From contig CAWBZB010000003.1 in the NCBI GenBank assembly GCA_963793105.1, positions 1-64,000 of the forward strand: DNA of 64,000 nucleotides, in the 5' to 3' direction. This DNA comes from UBA10649 sp963793105. GTDB taxonomy: Bacteria; Actinomycetota; Actinomycetes; S36-B12. The notes under the pieces were generated by a model, which worked only from the letters and a program-made list of their open reading frames with translations, made no database searches and had not been told where the DNA came from. Within the stretch, counting starts at the first letter, position 1. Each line of letters opens with the position of its first letter. Shown piece after piece: positions 17,536 to 26,300 of the stretch. Both the position numbers and the translations under genes were made by a program.

Positions 17536-18417
17536 TCAGGCGGGGATCTCCACTCCGGCGGCGAGCAGGCGCTCGACGATCCCCGAGTAGGCATCATCGA
17601 TCGACTCGCAGGTCTGCGGATCGAAGTCCGAGCGCCAGCGTCCGGGGTGGGCGCCGTCGGGGGTGACGTTGGCGTCGAACCACGCCACCATGCCCTCGTC
17701 GACGGGAACGTCGAGGAACGAGCACAGGCGGTCGAGCGTGCCGGCTCGATCGTTGACGACGAGGTCCATCAGTTCGATGGTCAGCACCCGCCCGGCCCGG
17801 GAGGCGCCCACGGCCGCGTGGATCCGCAGCATGCGTTGCTCCCACTGGGCGAGAGCGTCGAAGACATCGTCGGGGCCGAAGGACTGGTTGACGAACGAGG
17901 CGGCGACGTCGCGTCCGTCCCGGGTCACCACGACGACCACCGAGTCCGGGTAGATGGCCTCGAGCCGATCGGCCTTGCGCGCGTTGGCGGGAGTGGTGTC
18001 GACCAGCCGGGTGGCATCGAGCCGATCGGCGATGCGCGCCATGATGCGATTCGTGAGCTCGCGGGTCGCCGTGACCGGATCAGCCGGCATGTCGACGAGG
18101 TACTGATGAGCCCAGCGCTCCACATCCTCGCGGGTCATCGACTGGTGCAGGCCCACCTCGGGGGCGCGCTCGAACCACCGATTGAGGAGTCGGTCGACCG
18201 CGAGCTCCGCGGCGGCCTCGGCCCGCGGGGAACCGGGCTTGCGCGCAGCAACGGCCAGGGCATCCGCGAGCCCGTCGTTGCCGGCGATGAACCGCACCTC
18301 CATGGGCCGCGCGAGGGTGAGAGCGGGATGGTGATCGAGCATCTGGCCCACGATCGTGGAACCGCTGCGGCCGGTCCCGCCGACCAGCACGGGACGATCG
18401 AGGTCGACGGCCGCCAC
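17536..18417 (-). CDS. PAPS-dependent sulfotransferase family protein
   Basis: 293 residues. The 5'-phosphosulfate-binding loop is VGGTGRSGSTIVGQML (about 12-27) and the 3'-phosphate-binding strand is VVVVVTRDGRDVAASF. It would move sulfate from PAPS to an unknown lipid, sugar or protein; cytoplasmic. The GTG start overlaps the stop of the GroES-like gene by one base (TAGTG), an unusual partner. Downstream lies the SAM riboswitch of the next transcription unit. Confidence 0.82.
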   Translation of the reverse strand: MAAVDLDRPVLVGGTGRSGSTIVGQMLDHHPALTLARPMEVRFIAGNDGLADALAVAARKPGSPRAEAAAELAVDRLLNRWFERAPEVGLHQSMTREDVERWAHQYLVDMPADPVTATRELTNRIMARIADRLDATRLVDTTPANARKADRLEAIYPDSVVVVVTRDGRDVAASFVNQSFGPDDVFDALAQWEQRMLRIHAAVGASRAGRVLTIELMDLVVNDRAGTLDRLCSFLDVPVDEGMVAWFDANVTPDGAHPGRWRSDFDPQTCESIDDAYSGIVERLLAAGVEIPA

Positions 18418-18800
18418 TAGAGGTACAGCCCCGTGCCTGCCGTGCTGTGCCGCGAGGCAGCGACCGCGTGGATGTCGCGCTCCCGCAGGAGCACGTAGTC
18501 GATGCCCTGCAGCTCCACCTGTCCTCGGTCCTCGGGCTCGAAGAGCACCCGGTCGCCCACCTCGATGCTGCGCACGTTCGGACCCAGCGCCACGACCTTC
18601 GCCCAGACCAGTCGCCGACCCACCTGAGCGGTGGCCGGGATCACGATTCCCCCCATGGACCGTCGCTCGCGCCCCTCGGTGTCCTCGCGCACCAGCACGC
18701 GGTCGTGCAGCAACTTGATGGGGACCGACCCATCGGCATTCGGGGTCGTGTCCGGCGAGTCGCTACGGTCGGCGACCTCGTCGTGGTCGAGCGCTGTCAT
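18417..18800 (-). CDS. GroES-like co-chaperonin family protein
   Basis: 127 residues. A Cpn10 fold is visible from LLHDRVLVREDTEGRERRS through MGGIVIPATAQVGRRLVWAKVVALGPN to VGDRVLFEPEDRGQVELQGIDYVLLRERDIHAV. An acidic N-terminal extension of about 25 residues and a C-terminal tail (ASRHSTAGTGLYL) are additions to the usual 95-100 residues. No groEL is next to it, so it is probably a divergent paralogue rather than the housekeeping groES. It is co-translated with the sulfotransferase downstream. Confidence 0.82.
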   Translation of the reverse strand: MTALDHDEVADRSDSPDTTPNADGSVPIKLLHDRVLVREDTEGRERRSMGGIVIPATAQVGRRLVWAKVVALGPNVRSIEVGDRVLFEPEDRGQVELQGIDYVLLRERDIHAVAASRHSTAGTGLYL

Positions 18801-18808
18801 GGGATTCG

Positions 18809-19084
18809 CTATCGACGTCGGCTCGCGAGGATCCGCAGGGCGATGAGGCCCACCACGACCGCTCCTGCGATGGCCACCCGTTCAGGGCGGACGCCTCCGT
18901 ACTCGTCGGTGAACCATCCGGTGATCGACCGACCACCGCGCTGGGCAAGCGCCTTGGGGGCGGTCTGGGACTTGAGCTCGGTGATCGAGGCCACCAGCTC
19001 CTCCCGGGCGGCGGACACCTCGGCCTGCAGATCCACGATCGACGGTGCCGTGGGCGGCGTGCTCTCTGACGGGTCGTCACTCAT
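18809..19084 (-). CDS. DUF3618 domain small membrane protein
   Basis: About 91 residues. Core AEVSAAREELVASITELKSQ resembles DUF3618, followed by TAPKALAQRGGRSITGWF and a single C-terminal membrane helix (RVAIAGAVVVGLIALRIL) with a basic end. ATG 19084 is chosen; a TTG nine bases upstream is also possible. Nine bases separate it from the GroES-like gene. Function unknown; the family is common in actinobacteria. Confidence 0.78.
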   Translation of the reverse strand: MSDDPSESTPPTAPSIVDLQAEVSAAREELVASITELKSQTAPKALAQRGGRSITGWFTDEYGGVRPERVAIAGAVVVGLIALRILASRRR

Positions 19085-19095
19085 GGTGGACAAGA

Positions 19096-19971
19096 CTACG
19101 CGGCTGGCTCGGCCAAGAGGTCCTCGGAGTGACTATCGAGTCCTGCGGAGCGCCGCAGCCCCCGTCCACCCGTGAGCAGGAGGACGGCCAGGAACACGGC
19201 GGCTCCGACCAGGACGATCATCGTGCCCGACGGCACGCCCGCGTAGTAGCTGAGATACATGCCGACCAGGCCGCAGGCCGCGCCGATGGCCGTGCTCAGC
19301 GCCAGCATCCGGCCGAAGGAGTCCGTGAGCATGCGGGCGATGACCGGCGGGATGACGAGCATCGCCGCGACGAGGGTCACTCCGATGACGGTCAGCGTGG
19401 CGAGGATGGCCAGCGACAGGACGATCATGAGCCCCGCCTCGACCCGGTTCACGTTCACGCCGGACACCGCCGCGACCTCGGGGTCGAACGTGGCGAAGAG
19501 CAGGGCGCGGTAGCGCAGGAAGACGAAGGCCGACGTCAGCGCGGACACTGCGAACAGGCCGACGATCTGTCCCGTGCTGATCCCCAGGATGCTGCCGAAG
19601 AGGGCGTTCTCGAAGGACGGTCCGCTCGTTCCGAACTTGGCGAAGAGCGCGACGCCCAGGGCGAACGACGCGATCGTGATGACGCCGATCGCCGCGTCGG
19701 CCCCGACTCTGCTCTTCCTGGTCACGACGGAGATCGCCAGCGCGGACGCGATGCCCCAGATCCCGGCCGCGAGGGCGTAGAACTGGGCAGCGAAGAGCTG
19801 GGCCGCGGCGAAGCCGCCGAAGATCGAGTGGGAGAGCCCGTGCCCGATGTAGCTCATCCCGCGCAGCACGATGTAGACGCCGATCAGGCCGAGGAGCGCG
19901 CCGGACAGGGTCGCGACCACCAGGCCCTTCTGGAAGAAGGCGTAGCCGAGCGGCTCGAGGATGCTCTCCAC
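19096..19971 (-). CDS. Metal (Zn/Mn) ABC transporter permease
   Basis: 291 residues, about eight membrane helices, ABC-3 (ZnuB/MntB) family: GALLGLIGVYIVLRGMSYIGHGLSHSIFGG near the N-terminus is the typical first signature, and TLTVIGVTLVAAMLVIPPVIARML the later one. It forms the membrane channel of the importer with the ATPase and binding protein upstream. The GTG start begins one base after the ATPase stop. Confidence 0.92.
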   Translation of the reverse strand: MESILEPLGYAFFQKGLVVATLSGALLGLIGVYIVLRGMSYIGHGLSHSIFGGFAAAQLFAAQFYALAAGIWGIASALAISVVTRKSRVGADAAIGVITIASFALGVALFAKFGTSGPSFENALFGSILGISTGQIVGLFAVSALTSAFVFLRYRALLFATFDPEVAAVSGVNVNRVEAGLMIVLSLAILATLTVIGVTLVAAMLVIPPVIARMLTDSFGRMLALSTAIGAACGLVGMYLSYYAGVPSGTMIVLVGAAVFLAVLLLTGGRGLRRSAGLDSHSEDLLAEPAA

Positions 19972-19972
19972 G

Positions 19973-20758
19973 TCAGGCCCTCCCCCGGTTCGAGATGCCC
20001 GAGCGCGCCTCGTCGACCACGACCCGCATGCCGAGATGCTCGAGGACCTCCATGCGCGCCCCGAAGGTCTCCTCGAGGACGGTGGGGGTGATGACGCTCG
20101 CGGGTGCGCCGTCGGCGACGATCCGGTGGTTGACGCACACCAGGTGCGGCAGATGGGCCGCCATGCCGTTCAGGTCGTGCGTGGTCAGGACGATCGCGAC
20201 GCCGTCCTCGTGCAGGTCGGCCAGCAGGTGCAGCACGTCGTGGCGGGTGGAGACGTCGACGCCGCTGGTGGGCTCGTCCATGAGCAGCAGCTGCGGGTCA
20301 CGCAGGAGCGCGCGGGCGAGGAACATGCGCTGCTGCTGGCCACCGGAGAGCTCGCGGATGTGCCGTTCGGACAGCCCGCCGATCCCCAGCCGCTCGAGCA
20401 CCGAATGGACGGCCGCCTTCTCGCTGCGGCTGGCCCACGGCAGCAGGCCGCCCGGCTTGCGCGACATGAGGACGCACTCCATCACGGTCACGGGGAAGTT
20501 CCAGTTGACCGTCTCGAGCTGCGGCACGTACGACACCCGCAGGTCCGGTTCGCGATGGATCGTCCCGGCCACTGGCGCCAGGGTGCCGAGGATGAGGCGC
20601 AGCAGGGTGGTCTTGCCCGCGCCCGACGGGCCGACGATGCCGGTGAACTGGTCCTCGTGCACGTGGAAGGACACGTCGGAGAGGACGACGTGGTGCCCGT
20701 AGCTGGCGGAGACCCCGTCGAGTCGGATGAGTTCAGGGCCCACCCCGGTTCCTGTCAC
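19973..20758 (-). CDS. Metal (Zn/Mn) ABC transporter ATP-binding protein
   Basis: About 261 residues from GTG 20758, chosen because it lies 13 bases after the binding-protein gene and matches family length. Walker A GPSGAGKTTLLR, signature ELSGGQQQRM, Walker B LLLMDEPTSGVD, switch His in LTTHDLNGM. Powers the importer; co-transcribed in the order binding protein, ATPase, permease. Confidence 0.92.
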   Translation of the reverse strand: MTGTGVGPELIRLDGVSASYGHHVVLSDVSFHVHEDQFTGIVGPSGAGKTTLLRLILGTLAPVAGTIHREPDLRVSYVPQLETVNWNFPVTVMECVLMSRKPGGLLPWASRSEKAAVHSVLERLGIGGLSERHIRELSGGQQQRMFLARALLRDPQLLLMDEPTSGVDVSTRHDVLHLLADLHEDGVAIVLTTHDLNGMAAHLPHLVCVNHRIVADGAPASVITPTVLEETFGARMEVLEHLGMRVVVDEARSGISNRGRA

Positions 20759-20771
20759 GCCGCCATCCTCG

Positions 20772-21773
20772 TCACTGCGGATACACCGCGTTGTCCGGCA
20801 CGGGGCTCGACACGTCGATGGCCTCGACGGTCGCCGGGTCGCCACCGAGTCCGCTGATCATCGTGACGAAGTCGTACTTCATCAGCCCCAGCCACGAGTG
20901 GTCGGGCTCTCCGGGCGCGCCGGGCAGGTCGTCGTCGCGGAGGGACTCCTCGTAGCGAGCACCGGTGGCGCGGCCGATCTCCTCGAGAACGGCCGAGGGG
21001 AAGACCTCGGAGCCGAAGATGGTCGGCACCCCCTGCGACTTCACCTGCTCGATGAGTCCGGCCACCTCGGACGGGGTGGGGTCGGAGAAGTTCTTGGGCT
21101 GGACCGCGCCCACGACGGTCCACCCGAAGTTCTTCGCGAAGTAGGCGTAGGCGTCGTGGTACGTCAGCAGCTTGAGGTTCCCGGCCGGCACAGTGGCCTG
21201 GTCGGCGCGCACCGCGTCCGCCAGCTCGGTCGCCTTGGCCGCGAACACCTCGTAGTTGTCCGAGAAGTAGGAGGCGTTCTCCGGGTCGGCCTTCGACAGC
21301 TCGTCCCGGATCACGGCCGCGTACTCGATCGCGTACAGCGGGTCGGTCCACAGGTGCGGGTTGGGCTTGCCCTCCTCCTTGGGGAAGGAGAAGTCGTAGA
21401 TGTAGTCGGACTCGGGCAGGACGGTGGTGCCGATCTCGACGATCGGGGCGTCCTCGCGCTTGTTGGCCTCCGCCAGCTCCAGCGTGGGGTCCTCGAGCTT
21501 GAGGCCGTTGACGAAGATCAGGTCGGCGGTGCTGAGCAGCTCCGCGACCCGGGGCTCGGGCTCGTACGTGTGGCTGTTCGTGCCTTCCGGCACGATGCCC
21601 TCGACGCGGATCCGGTCACCGCCGATGCTGGCCGCGATGGAGGTGAGCGGTGACACCGTCGTGGCGACGAGCAGGCCTTCCTCGGACGCCTCTGCCCCGG
21701 CATCACCCGAGGACGAGCAGCCGGCGAGCACGCCGACTACCACCGCAAGAGCGGCAATGGCAGACTTCCGCAT
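20772..21773 (-). CDS. Metal (Zn/Mn) ABC transporter substrate-binding lipoprotein
   Basis: 333 residues, cluster A-I (ZnuA/MntA type). Lipobox VGVLAGCSSS. Likely metal ligands are the histidines in GTNSHTYEPEP, KPNPHLWTDP and LLTYHDAYAYFAKNFG plus an acidic residue in FGSEVFPS. There is no long His-rich loop, so Zn and Mn cannot be told apart from the sequence. First gene of the importer operon, divergent from the peroxiredoxin gene, with a palindromic operator candidate (21803-21819) between them. Confidence 0.9.
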   Translation of the reverse strand: MRKSAIAALAVVVGVLAGCSSSGDAGAEASEEGLLVATTVSPLTSIAASIGGDRIRVEGIVPEGTNSHTYEPEPRVAELLSTADLIFVNGLKLEDPTLELAEANKREDAPIVEIGTTVLPESDYIYDFSFPKEEGKPNPHLWTDPLYAIEYAAVIRDELSKADPENASYFSDNYEVFAAKATELADAVRADQATVPAGNLKLLTYHDAYAYFAKNFGWTVVGAVQPKNFSDPTPSEVAGLIEQVKSQGVPTIFGSEVFPSAVLEEIGRATGARYEESLRDDDLPGAPGEPDHSWLGLMKYDFVTMISGLGGDPATVEAIDVSSPVPDNAVYPQ

Positions 21774-21802
21774 AAGGACACCCTAAGCGGGGTGCAGGCT
21801 TA

Positions 21803-21819
21803 CTGCAAACTCTTTGCAG
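21803..21819. promoter_or_regulatory. Palindromic operator candidate between metal importer and peroxiredoxin
   Basis: CTGCAAACTCTTTGCAG: 7-bp perfect arms CTGCAAA/TTTGCAG with a 3-bp spacer, in the 88-bp divergent promoter. A 17-bp sequence matching at 13 positions lies at 35372-35388 ahead of cysO-cysM. It does not resemble the Zur or DtxR consensus I know. Regulator unknown. Confidence 0.5.
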
Positions 21820-21861
21820 GTGCATCGACGTCGCCGCAAGGCGAACTCTTGGAGGCTGCGC

Positions 21862-22332
21862 ATGACCCTCTCCCCCGGCGACGCCGCACCGGACTTCGAC
21901 CTCCTCGACGACTCGGGGAACCGGGTTCGCCTCGGCGACCTTCGTGGCCAGCGCGTGCTCCTGTACGCCTACCCCGCGGCCATGACGCCCGGCTGCACGA
22001 CGCAGGCGTGCGACTTCCGGGACAACCTCGCGATCTTCGGCCAGCACGGCTACACGGTCCTGGGCATCTCGCCCGACAAGCCGGAGAAGCTCGCCAAATT
22101 CCGTGAGCATGACCACCTGACCTTCCCCCTGCTCTCGGACCCGGACAAGTCGATCCTGACCGCCTATGGGGCCTACGGCGAGAAGAAGCTGTACGGCAAG
22201 GTCGTCGTCGGGGTCATCCGATCGACGTTCATCATCGACGCCGACGGCACCATCGAGCGCGCCCTCTACAACGTCAAGGCCACCGGGCACGTCGCCAAGC
22301 TCATCCGCGACCTCGGGCTCGAGGGCGCGTGA
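21862..22332 (+). CDS. bcp: Peroxiredoxin PrxQ/BCP
   Basis: 156 residues from ATG 21862, chosen for GGAGG six bases upstream. Thioredoxin fold thiol peroxidase: peroxidatic Cys45 and resolving Cys50 in MTPGCTTQACDFRDN, the five-residue spacing that marks PrxQ. GKVVVGVIRSTFIIDADGTI is the conserved C-terminal strand. Reduces hydrogen and organic peroxides with thioredoxin-type donors; cytoplasmic. The next gene begins on a GTG overlapping its stop (GTGA). Confidence 0.95.
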   Translation: MTLSPGDAAPDFDLLDDSGNRVRLGDLRGQRVLLYAYPAAMTPGCTTQACDFRDNLAIFGQHGYTVLGISPDKPEKLAKFREHDHLTFPLLSDPDKSILTAYGAYGEKKLYGKVVVGVIRSTFIIDADGTIERALYNVKATGHVAKLIRDLGLEGA

Positions 22333-23150
22333 CCGCACCGGACACCACCGTCATCGACGCTGCGACCGTCGACGCCTTCCGCACCGATGGCTGCACCATC
22401 GTCAGGGGGCTCTTCACCCCGGACGAGGTCGCCACCATCCGCGCGGGGATCGAGCGCAACCTCGCCGACCCGGGGCCGCTCTTCGGCGTCGCCAGCCGCG
22501 ACGATGACCCCGGCCGATTCGTGGAGGACTTCTGCAACTGGCAGCGAATCGACGAGTACCGGCGCATCGCCTTCGAGTCCAAGGCGGCCGACGTGGCCGC
22601 GGCACTGATGGGCGGCTCGGTCGTCCGGCTCTACCACGACCACCTGCTCGTCAAGGAGCCCGGAACGCGTCAGCCGACCCCGTGGCACCAGGACCAGCCG
22701 TACTACAACGTCGAGGGCGTCGACAACGTCTCGATGTGGGCGCCGGTCGATCCGGTGGCCCGCGAGTCGACACTGGAGTTCCTCGTGGGCTCCCACCGCG
22801 GTGGATGGCTGATGCCCCGGACGTTCCTGACCGAGCAGGCCGCCTGGTTCCCCGAGGGCAGCCTGACCGAGCTGCCCGACATCGAGGCCGACCGGGACGC
22901 CTACGAGATCCGCGCCTGGGCGATGGAGCCGGGGGATGCCGTCTTCTTCCACATGCTCACCGCGCACCATGCCTACGGGGTTCCCGGGACGAGCCGGCGA
23001 CGGGCGTTCTCGCTGCGGTTCCTCGGCGACGATGCGACCCACGCCCCGCGGCCGTGGCGGACGTCGCCGCAGTTCGAGGGCCTCGAGGCGGAGCTTCCGG
23101 CCGGCGCGCCCATGGACCACCCGCTGTTCCCGGTGCTCCGCTCCGCCTGA
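22329..23150 (+). CDS. Phytanoyl-CoA dioxygenase (PhyH) family protein
   Basis: 273 residues, Fe(II)/2-oxoglutarate oxygenase. Iron ligands His120 and Asp122 in PTPWHQDQPYYN, the distal His in FFHMLTAHHAYGVPG, and the 2-oxoglutarate-binding Arg in SRRRAFSLRFLGDD. DHLLVKEPGT and STLEFLVGSHRGG match PhyH. The natural substrate cannot be told. GTG start overlaps the peroxiredoxin stop, so it is co-translated with a peroxide-detoxifying enzyme. Followed by a hairpin at 23251-23288. Confidence 0.88.
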   Translation: MTAPDTTVIDAATVDAFRTDGCTIVRGLFTPDEVATIRAGIERNLADPGPLFGVASRDDDPGRFVEDFCNWQRIDEYRRIAFESKAADVAAALMGGSVVRLYHDHLLVKEPGTRQPTPWHQDQPYYNVEGVDNVSMWAPVDPVARESTLEFLVGSHRGGWLMPRTFLTEQAAWFPEGSLTELPDIEADRDAYEIRAWAMEPGDAVFFHMLTAHHAYGVPGTSRRRAFSLRFLGDDATHAPRPWRTSPQFEGLEAELPAGAPMDHPLFPVLRSA

Positions 23151-23250
23151 CCAGCACGCACCCCCGTCCCCCTCGTCGAGTGGTCGCTCGAGCACGCGTG
23201 GGTCCGTGCGAACGGGTGCGCGCCCGCCCACTCAACGGACTGCGACGAAC

Positions 23251-23288
23251 GTCTGGCCCCGCACGGCTTGCGCCACGCGGGGCCAGAC
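23251..23288. terminator. Hairpin between convergent genes
   Basis: GTCTGGCCCCGC (23251-23262) pairs perfectly with GCGGGGCCAGAC (23277-23288), 14-nt loop. It lies 31 bases beyond the stop of the large repeat protein and 100 beyond the PhyH gene, so it may terminate both. There is no T-run. Confidence 0.65.
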
Positions 23289-23318
23289 TGTCGGCGTCGC
23301 TTCCGACTTTCCCTCCGG

Positions 23319-26300
23319 CTACTCCTCGCGGAGTGGCCGCCTACGGGCCGCGGCTCCTAGTGCCCCGACCAGTCCAATACCCATCAGCAGCATCAAGCCT
23401 GCCAACGGCCTGTCTCCAGGTGCGTTGCTCCCGCCACCGGCGGGCACCGATGAAGGAATCGTAGCCTCCATGGGCACCGTAACCAGTCCAGCCGGGATTC
23501 GTGCCGGCTTGGGAGCCTTCACGATGGCCGGCTTCGGCTTCGGTGCCGGCACCACCACTGCCGGCAGCGGCGGAGGCAGGGCCGTGAGCCCGTTGGTGAT
23601 CGTCACCGACGAGGTCTTCCCACTGCTGATCGTGACGGTTCCGCCCGTATCACTCTGGGAGGACCACTGGAACCCTGCCGGTGCGATCGGCAGCGAGTCC
23701 TCGGACACCGTGCACACCGAGCCGTTCGGGATGCTCCCGATGACGTACGGGACGCCGGCCGTGACCCCGACGGTGCCCGAAGGGCCACCGTTGGTGCACG
23801 TGTAGTCGATGTCGAACGGTCCGACGTAGCCGTCAGGTCCGTCCGTCACGACCTTGTTGATCTCCAGGCTGCCCGGACCGGGCGGCGTGCAGTTGACCGG
23901 GGGTACCGGCGGTCACGCCGACCGTCTTCGACGGGCCACCGTTGGTGCACGAGTACGCGATGTCGAACGGTCCCACGTACCCGTCAGGTCCGCCTGTGAC
24001 GACCTTGTTGATCTCCAGGCTGCCGGAGCCCGGAGGCGGCGGCGGAGGCGGAGGCGGGTTGTAGTTCACGGTGTTGGTTACCGTGACCTTGGCGATGGGA
24101 TCGTCTCCCTCATCGACTGGATCATCGACGATGGTCACCGTGCCAACGGGGTCCGCGTTCTGGTTGTTGGAGTACGCGGGACTGTTCACCCAGCTGTAGT
24201 ACTGCGGGAGCACCGGCAGAGTTCCCTCGTAACCGTGCACTCGTATCCAGTTGGGAATGCCGCCCTCGTCCGGCACTGTGACCGTCTCGCCACCGTTGAC
24301 ATCCACGCTACCCTCGATGTCATCATCACCTTCGAAGGTGCACAGGTACGACATCGGGAATGCTAAGTCGAACCCGCTCGGGGCTCCGCTTAGCACCTTG
24401 GCGATCTCGGAGCTTGCCCAGGTTCCGGGTGTTCGTGGTGGTTCGCTCCGCCGACTCGCCGTAACCCGGCGAGATCTGGTCCGGCGACGTGTCGCCGTCC
24501 GTGTCACCGGTGCAGACCCAGTCCGAGTACGTCGTAGCCCGACGGCCCGCCGACCCGGACGGCGTGTAGTCACGCGCCGCCGTCACCTCCTGGTCCGTCA
24601 GTCATCGGAGCCCCACGCCGCTGAAGCTGCCCGTCGTCCCGTCCGCCGCCAGCGTCCACTCCGACGGATCCGCATCACTGCCCGAGACCGCCTTGACCAG
24701 CGTCAACGTCGGCGCGATCGCCGTGTTCGTGAGTGTTGCACTCCGCCGACTCGCCGTAACCCAGCGAGATCTGGTCCGGCGACGTGTACCGTCCGTGTCA
24801 CCGGTGCCGACCCAGTCCGAGTCGCTCGTGGCCCGACGACCACCAGACTCCGACAGCGTGTCTACGTACGCCCACCGTCACCTCCTGGTCCGTCACGTCA
24901 TCGAGTCCCCGCGCCGCTGAAGCTGCCCGTCGTCCCCGTCCACCGCCAGCGTCCACTCCGACCGGATCCGCGTGCACTCCCGAGACCGCCTTGACCAGCG
25001 TCAACGTCGGCGCGATCGCCGTGTTCGTGATCGTGCACTCCGCCGACTCGCCGTAACCCCCAGCGAGATCTGGTCCGGCGACGTGTAGCCGTCCGTGTCA
25101 CCGGTGCAGGCCCAGTCCGAGTCGTGTCACCCGACGGCCCAGCCAGACTCCGACAGCGTGTACGTCACGCCCGCCGTACCTCCTGGTCCGTCGCGTCATC
25201 GGAGTTCCCCGCACCACTGAAGCTGCCCGTCGTACCGTCCGCCGCCAGCGTCCACTCGACGGATCCACGTCGCTGCCCGGACCCGCCTTGACGGCGTCAA
25301 CGTCGGCGCGATCGCCGTGTTCGTGATGGTCACCTCCGCCGACTCGCCGTAACCCAGCGAGTCGGTCCGGCGACGTGTAGCCGTCCGTGTCACCGGTGCA
25401 GACCCAGTCCGAGTCGTCGTAGCCCGACGGCCCACCAGACTCCGACAGCGTGTACGTCACGCCCGCCGTCACCTCCTGGTCCGTCACGTCATCGAGTTCC
25501 CCGCGCCGCTGAAGCTGCCCGTCGTCCCGTCCGCCGCAGCGTCCACTCCGACGGATCCGCATCACTGCCCGAGACCGCCTTGACCAGCGTCAACGTCGGC
25601 GCGATCGCCGTGTTCGTCATCGTGCGCTTCGCCGACTCGCCGTAGCCCAGCGAGATCTGGTCCGGCGACGTGTCGCCGTCCGTGTCACCGGTGCCGACCC
25701 AGTCCGAGTCGTCGTCGCCCGACGGCCCACCAGACTCCGACAGCGTGTACGTCACGCCCGCCGTCACCTCCTGGTCCGTCACGTCATCGGAGTTCCCCAC
25801 GCCGCTGAAGCTGCCCGTCGTCCCGTCCGCCGCGCGTCCACTCCAGAGACGGATCCGCGTCGCTGCCCGAGACCACCTTGACCAGCGTCAACGTCGGCGC
25901 GATCGCCGTGTTCGTGATCGTGCACTCCGCGACTCGCCGTAACCCCAGCGAGTCTCGTCCGGCGACGTGTCGCCGTCCGTGTCACCGTGCGGCCCAGTCC
26001 GAGTCGTCGTGGCCCGACGGCCCACCGGCTCCGAGCGGCGTGTACGTCACCGCCACCGTCACCTCCTGGTCGTCACGTCATCGGAGTTCCCGCGCCGCTG
26101 AAGGTTGCCGTCGTCCCGTCCGCGCCAGCGTCCACTCCGACGGATCCGCGTCGCTGCCCGAGACCGCCTTGACCAGCGTGACGTCGGCGCGATCACCGTG
26201 TTCGTGATCGTCACTCCACCGACTCGCCGTAACCCAGCGAGATCGGTCCAGCGACGTGTAGCCGTCCGTGTCACCGTGCGGCCCGGTCCGAGTCGTCGTC

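Noticed and set aside
23319..23420. Canonical LPXTG sortase signal at the C-terminus of the surface protein
   Set aside because: No LPXTG, LAXTG or NPQTN-like pentapeptide precedes the terminal helix; only PSSVPAGGGS is present.
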